The notes under the pieces: model-generated
What the model saw: the letters and a program-made list of their open reading frames with translations, nothing else
What the model was told of the DNA's origin: nothing
The model's database searches: none
Program-made: the position numbers and the translations under genes
Source of the DNA: Rugalucina vietnamica
Lineage: Eukaryota > Mollusca > Bivalvia > Lucinida > Lucinidae
NCBI GenBank assembly: GCA_964017185.1
Contig: OZ024870.1
Span: 56,422,312-56,486,311, forward strand
DNA: 64,000 nt
Direction: 5' to 3'
Shown: one piece after another, positions 12,211-23,678 of the stretch
Layout of the letters: each line of letters starts with the position of its first letter
Numbering within the stretch: position 1 is the stretch's first letter

Positions 12211-12432
12211 AAAATGTGCAACACGCAAACCTCACTCAAAATGAAAAACATGAATCGTACAAAGTGACGCTTTTGCAATAACTTGAAACCACCGCATGAT
12301 CAAATGGAAAGCTGAATCATTCTAAATGAGATTGTTTTTCAAAGCGCCATTAATATACACTTCACTAAAAGGTCATTAAACCGAAAGTTTCCTGTTCTTA
12401 AAGAATTGCCGTAATAGGACTGTTTACATAAG

Positions 12433-12646
12433 CACACTTTTTTACAACGTGTTCTAATCTGCTCTATTATGTTTTCCAAGAAATCAGCAACAAATTTATG
12501 AGTGGCCATAATATTGTCGGTGCGCTCTAAAATTCATAAGCACACTTTTTGACAACGTGTTTTTGTCTGCTTTAATTATGTTTTCCAAGAAATCAGCAAC
12601 AAATTCATGAGTGGCCATAATATTGTCGGTGCGCTCTAAAATTCTC
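12433..12646 (+). repeat. Local tandem duplication of the conserved B segment in B2
   Basis: The segment from 'cacactttttt' to 'gcgctctaaaattc' occurs twice in a row, at 12433-12537 and 12541-12645 (offset 108). Other B copies have it once. It doubles exactly the part that contains the short conserved minus-strand frame. Confidence 0.85.
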
Positions 12647-13074
12647 AAGAGGGAAGTCGTTAATTGAGTCAACCCTGAGAAGACATACCTTGTCCTAAGA
12701 CTCTGGGCAGGTGTAACCCTTTCCCGTCACTGCACTTTTGTAAAAAGGCAAATTATCAGAAAATAAAATAATTAAACAGATGCAAAAATTAATCTATGTA
12801 CATTTAGCCAGTCCCAAATTAAGCGTTGGGTCCCATTTCGTATCGTTGGTGACAAAATCAGGAACATGTTTTCCTTAACTTTATGATTGCTTGAAGAAAC
12901 ATTATGATTAAAGCATTTTATTGCAACCTTATTTTGCTTTACTTTAATGGTTCTTAGAAGTGGTCAATTTAATTTGACACACTCGAAGCGTGTTTCCGTC
13001 TAACAAGCATCTTGAAGTGCCTGAAGTAGCTTTAGGAAAACAGAAAATGTACCAAATAGAAATTACAATATAAA

Positions 13075-13505
13075 AAAGGCACAGACAGGCGACGATCAGG
13101 AAAAGGCGCAATCAGAAAGAGATTCGCACTCCTAAAACCGAGGTGGGAAAACACTAAATTGACAATCAGGTACTTATACTTTGAAAACATATCGTAAGCT
13201 TGATGAGCAGTTATTTTCCAAATAGGTGGCCACTCAGTTACCTTAACTTAACAAAATATGAAAACATACATTAGGCACAAACAGCCAAAAATTATTATCA
13301 ACATAAAACAATAAGAACCACCACAGGAGTATCGCCTTGGAATGATCAGTAATATAAGATTACTGGCGGCCTTAAACCTATTTTTACAGGTACATAGCCT
13401 CAACCTCAGCTTCTGAAGTGGTTCACAACATTAGTTAGCTTTTAGGTCCTAGTGGTGAATCTCTTACTATTCAATGAATCATCAAGGACAAACAATAAAT
13501 CATGG
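13075..13505 (-). mobile_element. Family A retroelement tail, minus strand
   Basis: On the plus strand it reads 'gatcaggaaaaggcgcaatc', the 'ccgaggtgggaaaa' segment, 'caggtacttata', 'gtggccactcagttacctt' and 'gtggttcacaacatt', which is the reverse complement of the A tail. It lies between B2 and B3 and its 3' end is at the left. It is 5'-truncated relative to the copy at 61678-62690. Confidence 0.7.
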
Positions 13506-15049
13506 TAATTGAGGGTGAGGTTAGGCGCCTATAAAATCGATTTAACCCTTCCTCCCCCAGTAATTCTATAGATCGTTCGAAGGCGATACTTCTGTTGTGG
13601 TTCCGTTTGTTTTGTGTTTTGGAGTCGTTTTGTTTTGCTGTTTGAACCCATTGTACGTTTTCGTATTTCTATTTAAGTTCGGGTAGCCGAGTGGCCGCCT
13701 ATTGGGAAATAGCTGCTCACTCGGCCTACGATATGTTTTATGTATAAGTACCTAATTGTCAATTTAGTTTTTCCCACCTCGGTATTTGGAGTGGAAATTG
13801 CTTTCTGATTCACCTTTACCTGATCGTTGCCTACGTATACCTTTTAAACATTTACAGCTGAAAAAAAAAAAATAAAAAATGCATGTATATTGCATTTCTT
13901 GATCATTGCCTGCTATTACCTTTTTGTATCATGTATGCTTCTGTGGACAAGTTTGTACCAAGTTAACTAACCAAAGCTTTTAAACTGAATACGCAATTTT
14001 TCCTTTGCACAGTGGTGCCATTGGCACATTTGTAAAACTTTAATCTTTATTAATTTGTCTTTTTATTAACTTAACACCATCAACGTCAAAACGTCAATAA
14101 TAACTTGCATGACGCCATGTTTGGAGTTATGTAGCAACTTTACAACCTTAAAGTTTCATATATTTCTACTTACTTTAAGAAAACCTCTTCCTATTTTCTG
14201 AAAATAATCAGAAGAGCTGATTTTTTCAGTCTCTATGAATAACTCAAATTTGTATTTAATTGTTAATGTCCCTTTATTCGGATCTTGACCAATTTATACG
14301 AGGGTCATCCAATAAGTTATGGTTTTATAAAATGTAAAAATATGGCACACTGACGAGGCCCTCCGAAGGGTGGTACCGTAATGTCAACCAAAGACTTAAA
14401 AAGGTACATGGTAAAGTAAAAGTAAAAGGGATGTGAGGTTACTGGGATCCCCTTCGCGGAACTCAGTCTCACATAAACGTCAGTCTGTTTTGATGACATA
14501 TTCCAGTATCAGTAAGAAAAGATGATCCAGCTTTAAATTCAAATTAAATACAAACCGAGATCCCAGGCGGGAAAGAACGGACAAAACTAGGAACTAAAAC
14601 GGTATTAAAGTAAATTAGTTGATGGCTTTCTGGAATGAAATATCAGTGATAGAAATAGGTCTACGTGGAAAAGCTACATGTATCTGACAGATAAAACGGA
14701 TAACGTGTGTTTTACTGTCGAAACAATTTGTTTCTGGAAATTGATACCGTAAATCTTGACCCACGAGGCAAAATAATAGAGGTGTAACAATTTATATCTT
14801 GTTATTGTGTTATATTATATTCAGATGTTTCACCCCAAGACGGTGTCTATATCTTACTGACTACTCCAGTGTCGTGATTAATGTCTAGAATCGCTTCAAC
14901 GATCACAATCAATCTAAATATTTATGTATCAGTTGAATGTGTTTTTATGTTTTCATCGAATAAATAGTATTTCAAAAGACATTATCTTGAATAATAGATA
15001 CGTCTCCTTAGACTTTACGGCCCTAATTTCTAAACTGAGGTCAACAAAA

Positions 15050-15271
15050 GATGTAAATGTCATTTTAAGTGGTGCACGACCTTTTGTGAAGGAAATGCAT
15101 GGTTTTCAGACAATGAATAATGACAATGCATTTGCATTGACTTCATTCTCAAAACCAACAACCAGTGCAGTATCAAACAGTACCATTTGGTTAGAAAGTT
15201 GTTATTCTGTTTTTGTCTGTCCACGATTTCGTTTCAAGGGGCGTGACGTCTCTTGCAGAATTATGCAATAA
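15050..15271 (+). other. Shared short frame 'KDVNVxLSGxRPF' of block B (uncertain)
   Basis: In the plus frame the residues STKDVNVILSGARPFVKEMH can be read here, followed by MNNDNAFALTSFSKP without a stop. Equivalent residues are readable at about 3998-4078 (B1), 8767-8855 (B2), 31245-31330 (B4) and 41530-41610 (B5), with differing stops and indels. No known domain is evident. It may be a decayed exon or chance. Confidence 0.2.
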
Positions 15272-15423
15272 TGTAAATTTAGAGACAAAACGTGACATAA
15301 TTAGAGAAAGAAAATAGGTTCTGGAGAGAAACGACAGAAATTAACTTCATTTAGTCTAATTGACAGCCTCTGTCAGTGGTTTGTCATCCATTAGCAATAA
15401 TGTTCGTGAGGGACATGATATAA

Positions 15424-16036
15424 GAAATAAAACTTAAAACTCAGATCCTTTAAGAGCAGTGAACACATTAATGAGAAAGTGGATGGGCAATACCACGGTT
15501 TCGACTTTTAAAGTCTCGTCAGTGACCCTTTAGATTTGGCAACATGGAGCCAAGGAGAACCAATGAAATTTTGCAACTTTCAACAGGGTAGTCGATACAA
15601 AGACTAGTATTATCTAAATGGGACCAAATATGTTTAACATTGGTTTGAAAATGAATCTTAACCGATCATAAGTTTCTGATTTCTTAGAATATCATCGCCG
15701 ATCTCGAAGGACCAAAACGTAAATATAGCCTGCACTCTGGATGATGTAAGGGGAGACTTTTTAGGGCCGCCACACGGCACAACACCAGCTGCAGCAATAG
15801 CAAATAAAAATTAAAACTGAGATCCTTTAAGAGCAGTGAACACATTAATGAGAAAGGGGATGGGCAATACCGCAGTTTCGACTGTTAAAGTCTCGTCAGT
15901 GACCCTTTAGATTTGGCAACATGGAGCCAAGGAGAACCAATGAAATTTTGCAACTTTCAACAGGGTAGTCGATACAAAGACTAGTATTATCTAAATGGGA
16001 CCAAATGTGTCAAACATTGGTTAGAAAATGAATCTT
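15424..16036 (+). repeat. Tandem duplication within B3
   Basis: About 230 bp from 'cttaaaactcagatccttta' through 'aaaatgaatctta' (15431-15662) occur again at 15812-16038 with few differences, separated by about 150 bp (offset about 379). The repeated piece belongs to a family also seen at about 31955-32000, 42283-42350 and, reversed, 54840-54920. All these carry 'gatcctttggaagcagt' or 'gtctcgtcagtgaccct' motifs. Confidence 0.85.
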
Positions 16037-16526
16037 AAGCAGAGTTCGATAGAATCAGTGAAATAAATTTTTCTGTGGTTGATCTGATTACAGCTGTATG
16101 TTATGTTTTGGTGATGATTTTTTGTACTGATTGCACCTAGCACCTTTAGTAAGTTTTCATATTTTCAGTTAAGTTTATGTGGCTGAATAGCCGCCTATTG
16201 GGAAAAAGCTGCTCTTTCGGCTTCCGATATGTTTTCTTAGTATAAATACCTGATTCTTAATTTGTTTTTCCAACCTCGGTTTTTCGGTTTTTGGAATGGA
16301 AATTTCTTTCTGATTGCGCCATTTCCTGAACATTGCATACTTGAACCTTTCTAAATAAATTCACTTTCAATTTTATAAATACAATTGCAATAAATACAGG
16401 TAAACGATATCATTAAAATTAAGTCGGTGCTGAAAAAGAAGTATCAAAAGGGATCACCTTCGACCATATCATACACTCTAACCATGTCCATCTTATACAT
16501 TCGTTGCATAATGATAACAAAACTTC

Positions 16527-16700
16527 AGTAATGTCGGGACGGAGTTACCGCTTCCTGTGAATTAACCAGTTCTATGGCTCACCAGTGTGTCTTGCTCAAG
16601 GAAATGAGTCAAGATCTTTGGTGATAGAACCCATGAGTTCTCGAACCATGGTCGGACGATCATGCAACTAGACCGCTGTGCTCGCCATTCCTATTAATTG
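16527..16700 (-). mobile_element. V-like tRNA SINE in B3
   Basis: The minus strand reads a tRNA-like head with an A-box-like 'gagcacagcggtctag' (near 16680), a B-box-like 'tgggttctatcacc' (near 16625), the core 'ttgagcaagacacac' (near 16595) and 'ggtaactccgtcc'. It sits at the same position as in the other B copies. Confidence 0.68.
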
Positions 16701-17901
16701 AGAATCTAGGGAAAGTCTTAATAAAACACCGGAGCCAATCCAAAAAGGACCAAGGAAGGGGATACGACCACGACTGTCATCCATAATAGTGTTAATAACA
16801 AAAACATGCAACACGCAAACAACACTCTAAACAAAAGACGGGGACCATACAAAGTGCCGATTTTTGCAACAATCTGTAACGGTTACCGCCGCGTGATAAA
16901 ATGGGCAGCTCAAATATTCTAGATAAGTTAGGAGGCAAATGACAGATGGAATCTTTTAAGAACCAGTAATGCATACATGTACTTCACTAGAAGGTAGTTT
17001 CCCTGTTCTTAAAGAATTGCTGTAAAATTCTATTGACATAAGCACACTTTCTAACAATAAATTCCTGTCTGCTCAATCAGGTTTTCCAAGAAATCAGCAA
17101 CAAATTTACCAATGGTCATAATTGTCGCTCTGCTCTAAAATTCTCGAGAGGGAAGTCGTTAATTTAGTCAACCCCCAAGAACACATACCTGTGACTTTAG
17201 ACTCTGGCCAGGTGTAACTCATTCAAATCTCTGTACTTCTGTAGATAGACTAATTAACAGAAATCTAAATAAAATAAACACAAGGATATATATATTTCTC
17301 TACATTTAGCCAGCCCCAAATATTTTTTGCATCCCATGGTAGATGACAAAATCATGGACTCCTGTTTTCCTTATCTTTATGACTGCTTTGTTGATTTAAG
17401 CATTTTATTGCCACCTTATTTGTCTTGTACACTATGGTTATTGGAAATGGTCAATTTAATTTGACAGTAACTGCGAAGCTGGTCAGCGCCTTTGTTTTCG
17501 CTTCAAGGATAGTATAGTTCCTTTACTCTAGCCATCTACTGTGCTTTTACAGCTTGGCTTGTGTCAAACCTGTTCTGAAACCACATTGTTGTGTTTCTTA
17601 TGAGGCGGCTCATTTTAACCACACTGGTCCCCACTGTTATGATCACTATACCCGTACTTTTAAAATAAATACAACCATAATATATATTGCATATGCAGTT
17701 TGCCAATTCTATATGCACATAGGACGCTGACCAGACTGCAAATACATTTTTTTACATGTATTGAAACTAAAAAGTAACAAATAGGCAAATATCAGGAAAA
17801 GGCGCAATCAGAAAAAGATTCCCACTCCAAAAACCGAGGTGGGAAAAAACCAAACTAACAATCAGGTACTTATACCATGAAACAAATCGTGAGCCGAATG
17901 A

Positions 17902-20900
17902 TATGCAGCCATCCAATCGATGAAAAAAATCTTTAGATGGCAAAATGGGGTAGAAGATAACATCCATGCTAATATTGTTCCTAGACACATACTTTAACAT
18001 ATAGGGGTGGATGCCAAGTCTGTAAATGGCCCTGGGTCTCAGAATTAGGTCAAAGGTCAACTGGGTGCAAAATAACAAGAAAATGTATGAAAACTATTTT
18101 CAGTGTCATTCCTTTGCTGTATTTTCCACAAAATTTCACCGAAACAACATTATATACACTTATTATGCATGTGGCGTTTATAGCATAACAAATGAGAGCG
18201 CTAAGCATATGTCCTAGCAAGGATAAAGGTCATTTCAGTGCACAATTACGAAGATATTTTGTAAAATTCCCCGAGAGCTTATTTGACCTACCTTGCACCC
18301 CCATGACAATTTTTCATGGGTGCCAAATCATTTATTTGGGCCCCAGAAATGCAAAGAATTTTTGTCTTCAGAGCTCAACTCTTTTGCACTATGAAAAAAT
18401 ACATGGTTTCCATGGCAACCATCGACATGATTCTTGAGCATAGGGGTGAGCATACAAAATTGGTCATATATCCGCTGTTACTTGTCCTAGACCACTGAGC
18501 TTAGTCTCGTTTTAAAGCTTAGAAATTGTCCTTTCACCCAATGGTAAGTACTGCTAGTGATCTAATTAGCGTATTCATGAATTTTAATGAAAACTTTAAA
18601 AATGACAGAAAAATTGCTAAAAATCTATAAATAAACTAATTTTAGACCCAAACGATCATTGAGGCTCTTTGTTATTAAACCAGTAATATCATTTGACAAA
18701 TTTATTGATGTCATGGGCGTAAATGAAAATTATTTCATTTGCATATTCATGAATTTTAATCAAAATGTTGAAAATCAAGTAAAACAAGGGAAAAGCTATA
18801 GCCATTGCAAGGTTTATGATGGGTTATATGATCTATCTTGTATCTCTGAAACCAATTCTCATGGCTGCCAGTGTGATCAGAGGGACCGCCTTAATGTCAT
18901 AAAATATTGTCCTTAACAAGGAACACATTTGCATGATGTAAAATTACAAAGTTTGCACCTCCACCACAGCGTAATTCTAAAGAATAGGATGAACTCACAA
19001 AAATATTCATATACCAACAATAGCATGCTCAAGAATACAATAATTGGTTTGATAGTAATGCATGGTCCTGGCAATTTAATCTTCGTAGCTATTATTCAAA
19101 TCACTGAATACGCTAATTGATGAAAATTAATAAAACATACAAGAAATCAGAGAAAAACCTTGGAAAAATAGGGGGTATACGTACAAAATTACTAACAGAG
19201 CTAAAATAAGTATCAAATGAATGCTTTGGCAATGTATATACTATGATACTAAAGTCTGATATAATAATGATATGATTTTCAATTTCATGAATTTTAATGA
19301 AAACTTCATAAATGGGAATGAAAACTGGAAAAATTAAACGGGTAAATCTACAGAATGACTTGTATCTCGGCACCCAAAAGCCCTAACATGCTGAAAATGG
19401 TATCAAATGATTGCTAGTGCAATATTATACCATCCTGTACTACAATATATATGTAATTTGATTTTTTTGTTTGATGAATATTAACAAAACCTTTCAAATT
19501 TAGAGGAAAATTACGTACAAATTAAGGCAATATACATAGAAAATCACATACCTTTTATCAGAGCTCCATTTGAAGAAACACTGAACATTATCTTTTTTAA
19601 AAATGTACTAGCAAAATGAGTTATCTACACAGATGTCCAAATGTTTTTAAACAGCCAGATCTTGTTGGTTAACTTAAGATAACTGGGTGTAAGGTTTGCT
19701 CAGTAGTATGGTTCAAGATTCTATTGTTACAAAATATCAACTCTAATGCAGGCTCTATTCTAGCCAGGCGTGTATCTTTGCATGTAGAATGTATAATTTT
19801 AGCTGTCAAATCCTTGATGTAGTGATTTCAGAGGCATACCCCGGAAAGACCAAATATGTCCTGTCTTTTTAAGACCATCGACAATTTGCATGTGGAGGAA
19901 AGGGGCTCTAGCATTATGTACGTTAACACTGTTAAGTAAAATTGACCTTGATTACAAACAATGCAGTGCACCATACCTAGACAATGAAAGTCGGTTGTCC
20001 CTGATAAGCATTACAGAAACCTATCACCAAAGCGACCAATACCACTTCCATTCTGCAACGGTAAATGTGCAACCCTACCTCATATAACCACAAAATATTG
20101 TGAGTCCCAAAGTAGAATATTCTCCTACAGTACAGGTAAACATACAAAAATTGAACCAACAAAATTAACTTGTTCCCAAACCCAGCATCCCCAAATACTA
20201 CAAAACTAAGCCCAAAAGTTTTTGTACATAGTTACTAGAAGATGCAAATCTTATCTTTAGCATCCACACCCACCCTTGTTGTACCTTGCCTATCTCTAAT
20301 TGTAATCATAGGCAAAAGTTGACCTGTTGCATTAGGTGATCAACGTTAAATGATTAACCAAATAGATAAGAGAATGTCCAGTCGAATACAATATCGAAAG
20401 ATGTAAACATGCTAAAGAAGAGATTCTTTGACGGATCTGAAATGGAAGCAGAATATATTTTGCAGTGGTCTCATGCATAATGCATATTTGTACTGGTTTG
20501 CTCTACAAGTTGGCTTTTACAGCCATGTAGTAGAGTGTTGGCTTATCACGTCCTGGTTCTATCCTTGCTCGAGGCAATCGGTAAAACAGTAACCTTTTCA
20601 TCTGTTACAATATACCAACCCTGTGTTCTGTAACCTACCACTTATGTGTGGTAGCCTGGTAGTAGAGTACCAGAGCAAGAGAATTTTATCCATATCTCCG
20701 CCAAGTATTAAGTCCCTGATCAAGACACTTTAAAATCTTGGCTGTGGCTTTATTACAACATGGCTGAAAAATATTGCCTGGTTCCATCAAAGCATAACCA
20801 AACCAAACCTACACTTTCCCCATATTACCGTTCGTAGTCTCTATACATACAAACAGCTTTAAAACCCAGTGCCATACCACATACCTTTCAAACTTTGCCC

Positions 20901-22371
20901 TATCCTAGCCTACCCAATGTGAGCCTATTGTACCATATCACTGCCCATAAACCCTATCTAATACCTTCAAAACAGTCCATGTCTCGTTTGCGCGGATCAA
21001 AGGATGTGGAAGGGTAGTAGTCGCCCAGCCTAGATTGGTGGTTTTCCCAGGTTCTCCGGTTTCCTCTACCTCGTTTGACTATATAACGCCAATATCCGCG
21101 CCATCCATAATGTGTACATAAATTCAAAACTTCAATGTCAGTGAAATGCAGATAACAATTATATAAAAATGAATTCATGTCATTGTGTTTATTTGTGTTT
21201 ACTAAAATGCATAGCTAGCTGAAGGCTCACAAGATGAGCTTATAGGGTTGTGCTCAAGCTGCCGTCTGTCCATCTGTTAACACTTTTAAACATTAATGTA
21301 TTTAAGACCGCTGGACCTATCACGATCAAATTATAATTAAAGCATCAATGATGTAGGGGAAGGTTGCATTTATGGTTTGGGTCAGGTCATTTCAGAACTC
21401 GAGGCTCCAGGGTATCATCATCTAACTTTTAAGCTGACAATGAGCAAATTTCTCAGGTGAGCCACAGGGCCATTGGTCCTCATGTTTAATGCAGTCATCT
21501 TAGAATTTTGAGGCCATATTGATTTTTTTAGTTTCAAAATTATTTAAATATTAGTTTTATGTATTCTCTTCTTTAAATGCCATATCTTTAGATTTTATCA
21601 CACATGCATGAATTTCTATCAAAAACCCTCATTTTGGCAGCCATCTTGTAATTTGGCGGTCATCTTGAATTGCCCATGAATGTCAACCTGCATCATCTGG
21701 ACTATAAATCAGGATATTCATATGAATTTATTTCTGTAAAGTATTTTATAAAGACGCTTTAGTACTGCAACCCTGGGTTCATGGCGAACTATTTAAAAGA
21801 AGTTTACCTTTTTAGCAAATGTGTTATTATGGAAATGGTAAATGCAATTTAAAAATAAATATCTGAGACTGAGCTATCTATTCAGTGATGTTTTAAATGT
21901 TTTGTTGTTTTTTCAATAAATTTGATATAAATTCATCCATAAAAGGAGTTTAAGCCAACGATTTTCCATAATTCTAATGAAATTTGGTGTATTTCTCTGA
22001 AAAGTTGCTAAATTGCACTTATTGACCTTTTGACCTTTTATACCCTGGTTCAGACAAACATGCTTGATAAATTGACATATACAACCCCTTAGTTTGTTAT
22101 TTAGCCACTAGTAAACCAAATCTCAGCATTCAAATCACTAACTTTGGCCATGATTATACTTGTTTATTCAGCTGTGGTAACGTTTCTTAACTTTTGCACT
22201 CATTGAACTTTGACCTAATTTCTGACCTTAATAGGCAAATCTGGACATGGCATCCGCCCCTATGTCTTCAGGCATACATCAAGTAATATGTTTATGACAA
22301 CAAATTGCTTCTACTCAATTTTGCCATCTTAAGTGAAAATAAGCCTCAAATGATTGATTGGATGGCTGCCT
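17902..22371. mobile_element. 4.47-kb non-coding insertion with inverted ends, 4-bp target duplication
   Basis: The left end tatgcagccatccaatcgat and the right end (reverse complement aggcagccatccaatcaatc) share gcagccatccaatc as inverted repeats. atga occurs once on each side (17898-17901 and 22372-22375) and once in uninterrupted A copies ('ccgaatgagcagc'). The interior is AT-rich with no frame over about 105 codons, so it would be non-autonomous. It includes a fragment related to family G (about 21222-21480) and a tRNA-like stretch near 20520-20580. Four-base duplications occur in several cut-and-paste groups; I cannot assign one. Confidence 0.6.
21222..21482 (+). repeat. Family G-related fragment
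   Basis: Begins 'ggctcacaagatgagcttat' and ends 'ggccattggtcctcatg'. These are reversed counterparts of the hairpin end and the 'accattggtcct' start of family G, so this is probably a short internally deleted relative. Confidence 0.5.
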
Positions 22372-22761
22372 ATGAGCAGCTATTTTTCCAATAGCTGGCC
22401 ACTCAGTTACCTTACCTTAACTAAAAATATAAAAACATACATAAGGCGCCAACAGCACAAAAATTTTTAAACACCCAGACATAAAACAAAAAGAACCACC
22501 CCTAATGCTCTTTACAGTGCTCCATAAAGCGGTTCGGGATACAATTAAGTTCCATAAAAACCCGCATCGTGTGTCGTAACTAACGATTCGTGGGCTTTAA
22601 AGGGGAGTTGATCAAATTTGTCATGATAGTCTTGGGATATTGGTACATTGTATAAGAACTCATATATATTCATTAGTGTGTTCTCTGTCACTCCATGATG
22701 ATGTTATTCGGAATTTGTAAGTGTGTCACGGCTATTGTTATTTAATGCTTATGTACCGGTG

Positions 22762-22775
22762 TTTTATAGATGAAT
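22762..22775 (+). repeat. LINE target site duplication, left copy
   Basis: ttttatagatgaat, identical to 28486-28499. The empty site in block C copy 3 (about 46347-46363) reads 'ttctatatatgaat'. Confidence 0.88.
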
Positions 22776-22797
22776 TTATTTATTTATTTATTTATTA
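22776..22797 (-). repeat. (TAAA)n 3' tail of the LINE
   Basis: Plus-strand ttatttatttatttattta read on the element's strand is a TAAA tail directly next to the target duplication. It fixes the 3' end of the LINE. Confidence 0.85.
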
Positions 22798-23180
22798 GAA
22801 ATTTCATGATTACATATTAAGTACAAACATTCATGCATACAAATATTATATAAACAAGAATCAAAGGATTAGACAGTAGGCTAGGCCTATAATGGTCCTT
22901 TCCTTGACTTGGGTACTGCAGACAGCAAACGTATATACATTGTACACAACATTTATGAAGTAACATTTTCAAAGTTTATGAATACAATATAATTGTCAAA
23001 CTATAATCATTCATACATGAGTCTTAAAAGGAGTGAGTAAAAAATTCAGAACGTAAGAATACAACTGTATCATAAGAAGAATATTAGTAAATATGAGGAA
23101 GAAAATAGAAAGAAGAACATTTGAAACTACAGAAACTCACGCTAAGAGCAAGAGAGCGAGAGCCTCGGAGAGGGGGTGAA

Positions 23181-23184
<4 letters not shown>

Positions 23185-23259
<75 letters not shown>
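23185..23259 (+). repeat. (AG)n microsatellite in the LINE 3' region
   Basis: An uninterrupted dinucleotide run of 75 bp. It lies between the LINE stop codon and its tail. The short frame across it is pure repeat. Confidence 0.98.
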
Positions 23260-23262
<3 letters not shown>

Positions 23263-23678
23263 CTGAGTTGGGGTTGGGTTTGCTTATAGCTCTTTCACTT
23301 TGTAAATTAAATCAAATCAAATTTAGTTCCATAAATAATCATGTCATGGTTTAACATTATGCGGTAACCGGGGCCGGATAAAGTTCACTAGTTAACACCG
23401 TTGCATGCTACGAGCCTCTTCACCGTATACAGACGTGGAATCGACGACCGTGGAAGATCATGAAAATCGATTATAAGTTTCACCGTTATGTGGTCAATTT
23501 TACGGTAAGTATGCATCGATACTCATATATATTATACAGTTAAGTCATGTATTAACGGTGAGACAGCCTCGCAGCTGCACTAGCATAGCCGTTATTTCAA
23601 TCATGAAGGTCATTACTCTTTATAACAAGTAATAGATTTAACAAAAAAAATATATTTATAATCAAGATAAAATATTAA

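Larger units (their letters stand above)
10045..12211 (+). repeat. Family G array: about four tandem 465-bp units with hairpin end
   Basis: 'ggccaaggtcaagagatgac' recurs at 10725, 11189 and 11654, with a diverged version near 10266, giving a period of 459-465 bp. The array begins 'accattggtcctgagaacg' and ends with a gac/gacgg run and the hairpin at 12176-12210. It interrupts block B between 'taactaacaa' and 'tgcaacacgcaaac'; B3 is continuous there. Two plus-strand frames of about 90 codons (11480-11755 and 11945-12211) are the same repeat segment read twice and I do not treat them as genes. The final unit and its end match 1-634. Confidence 0.85.
7340..13075 (+). repeat. Block B, copy 2
   Basis: Second copy of block B with the landmark order of B1: family A-like head (7340-7640), 'gtcatcaacgtcaaaacg' (about 7822), 'ccgtaaattttgacccac' (about 8480), 'gatgtaaatgtcagtttaag' (about 8780), 'gagagaaacggctgaaatta' (about 9088) and 'tcgctttcaatttctta' (about 9238). 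It is then broken by a D element (9548-9812) and the family G array (10045-12211), and resumes at 12212 with 'tgcaacacgcaaac'. It ends after 'ctgaagtagctttaggaaaa' (about 13020). Confidence 0.7.
13506..17478 (+). repeat. Block B, copy 3
   Basis: Starts with a diverged A-like head (13506-13860). It then has the B landmarks 'caccatcaacgtcaaaacg' (about 14082), 'ccgtaaatcttgacccac' (about 14747), 'gatgtaaatgtcattttaag' (about 15050), 'gagagaaacgacagaaatta' (about 15325), a second A-like segment (16060-16350), the V-like SINE (16527-16700) and the conserved segment (17040-17200). It stops at 'caatttaatttgaca', where block C begins. A plus-strand frame of 115 codons at 14924-15271 spans the 'KDVNV.LSG.RPF' stretch also readable in B1, B2, B4 and B5. 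Confidence 0.7.
17768..22500 (-). mobile_element. Family A tail (minus) split by the 4.47-kb element
   Basis: The two outer parts (17768-17901 and 22372-22500) read continuously as family A once the insert is removed: '...gccgaatga' joins 'gcagctatttttccaat'. Its 3' end is at the left ('aacaaataggcaaatatc') and its truncated 5' end is at 'aaccacc' on the right. Block C flanks match 46080-46130, where A is absent. Confidence 0.75.

Noticed and set aside
11480..12211. Two similar 90-codon frames as paralogous small proteins
   Set aside because: They are the same segment of the 465-bp tandem unit read twice and run into the gacgg simple repeat.
23121..23354. Arg/Glu-repeat protein
   Set aside because: It is a translation of the (AG)n microsatellite in the LINE 3' region.
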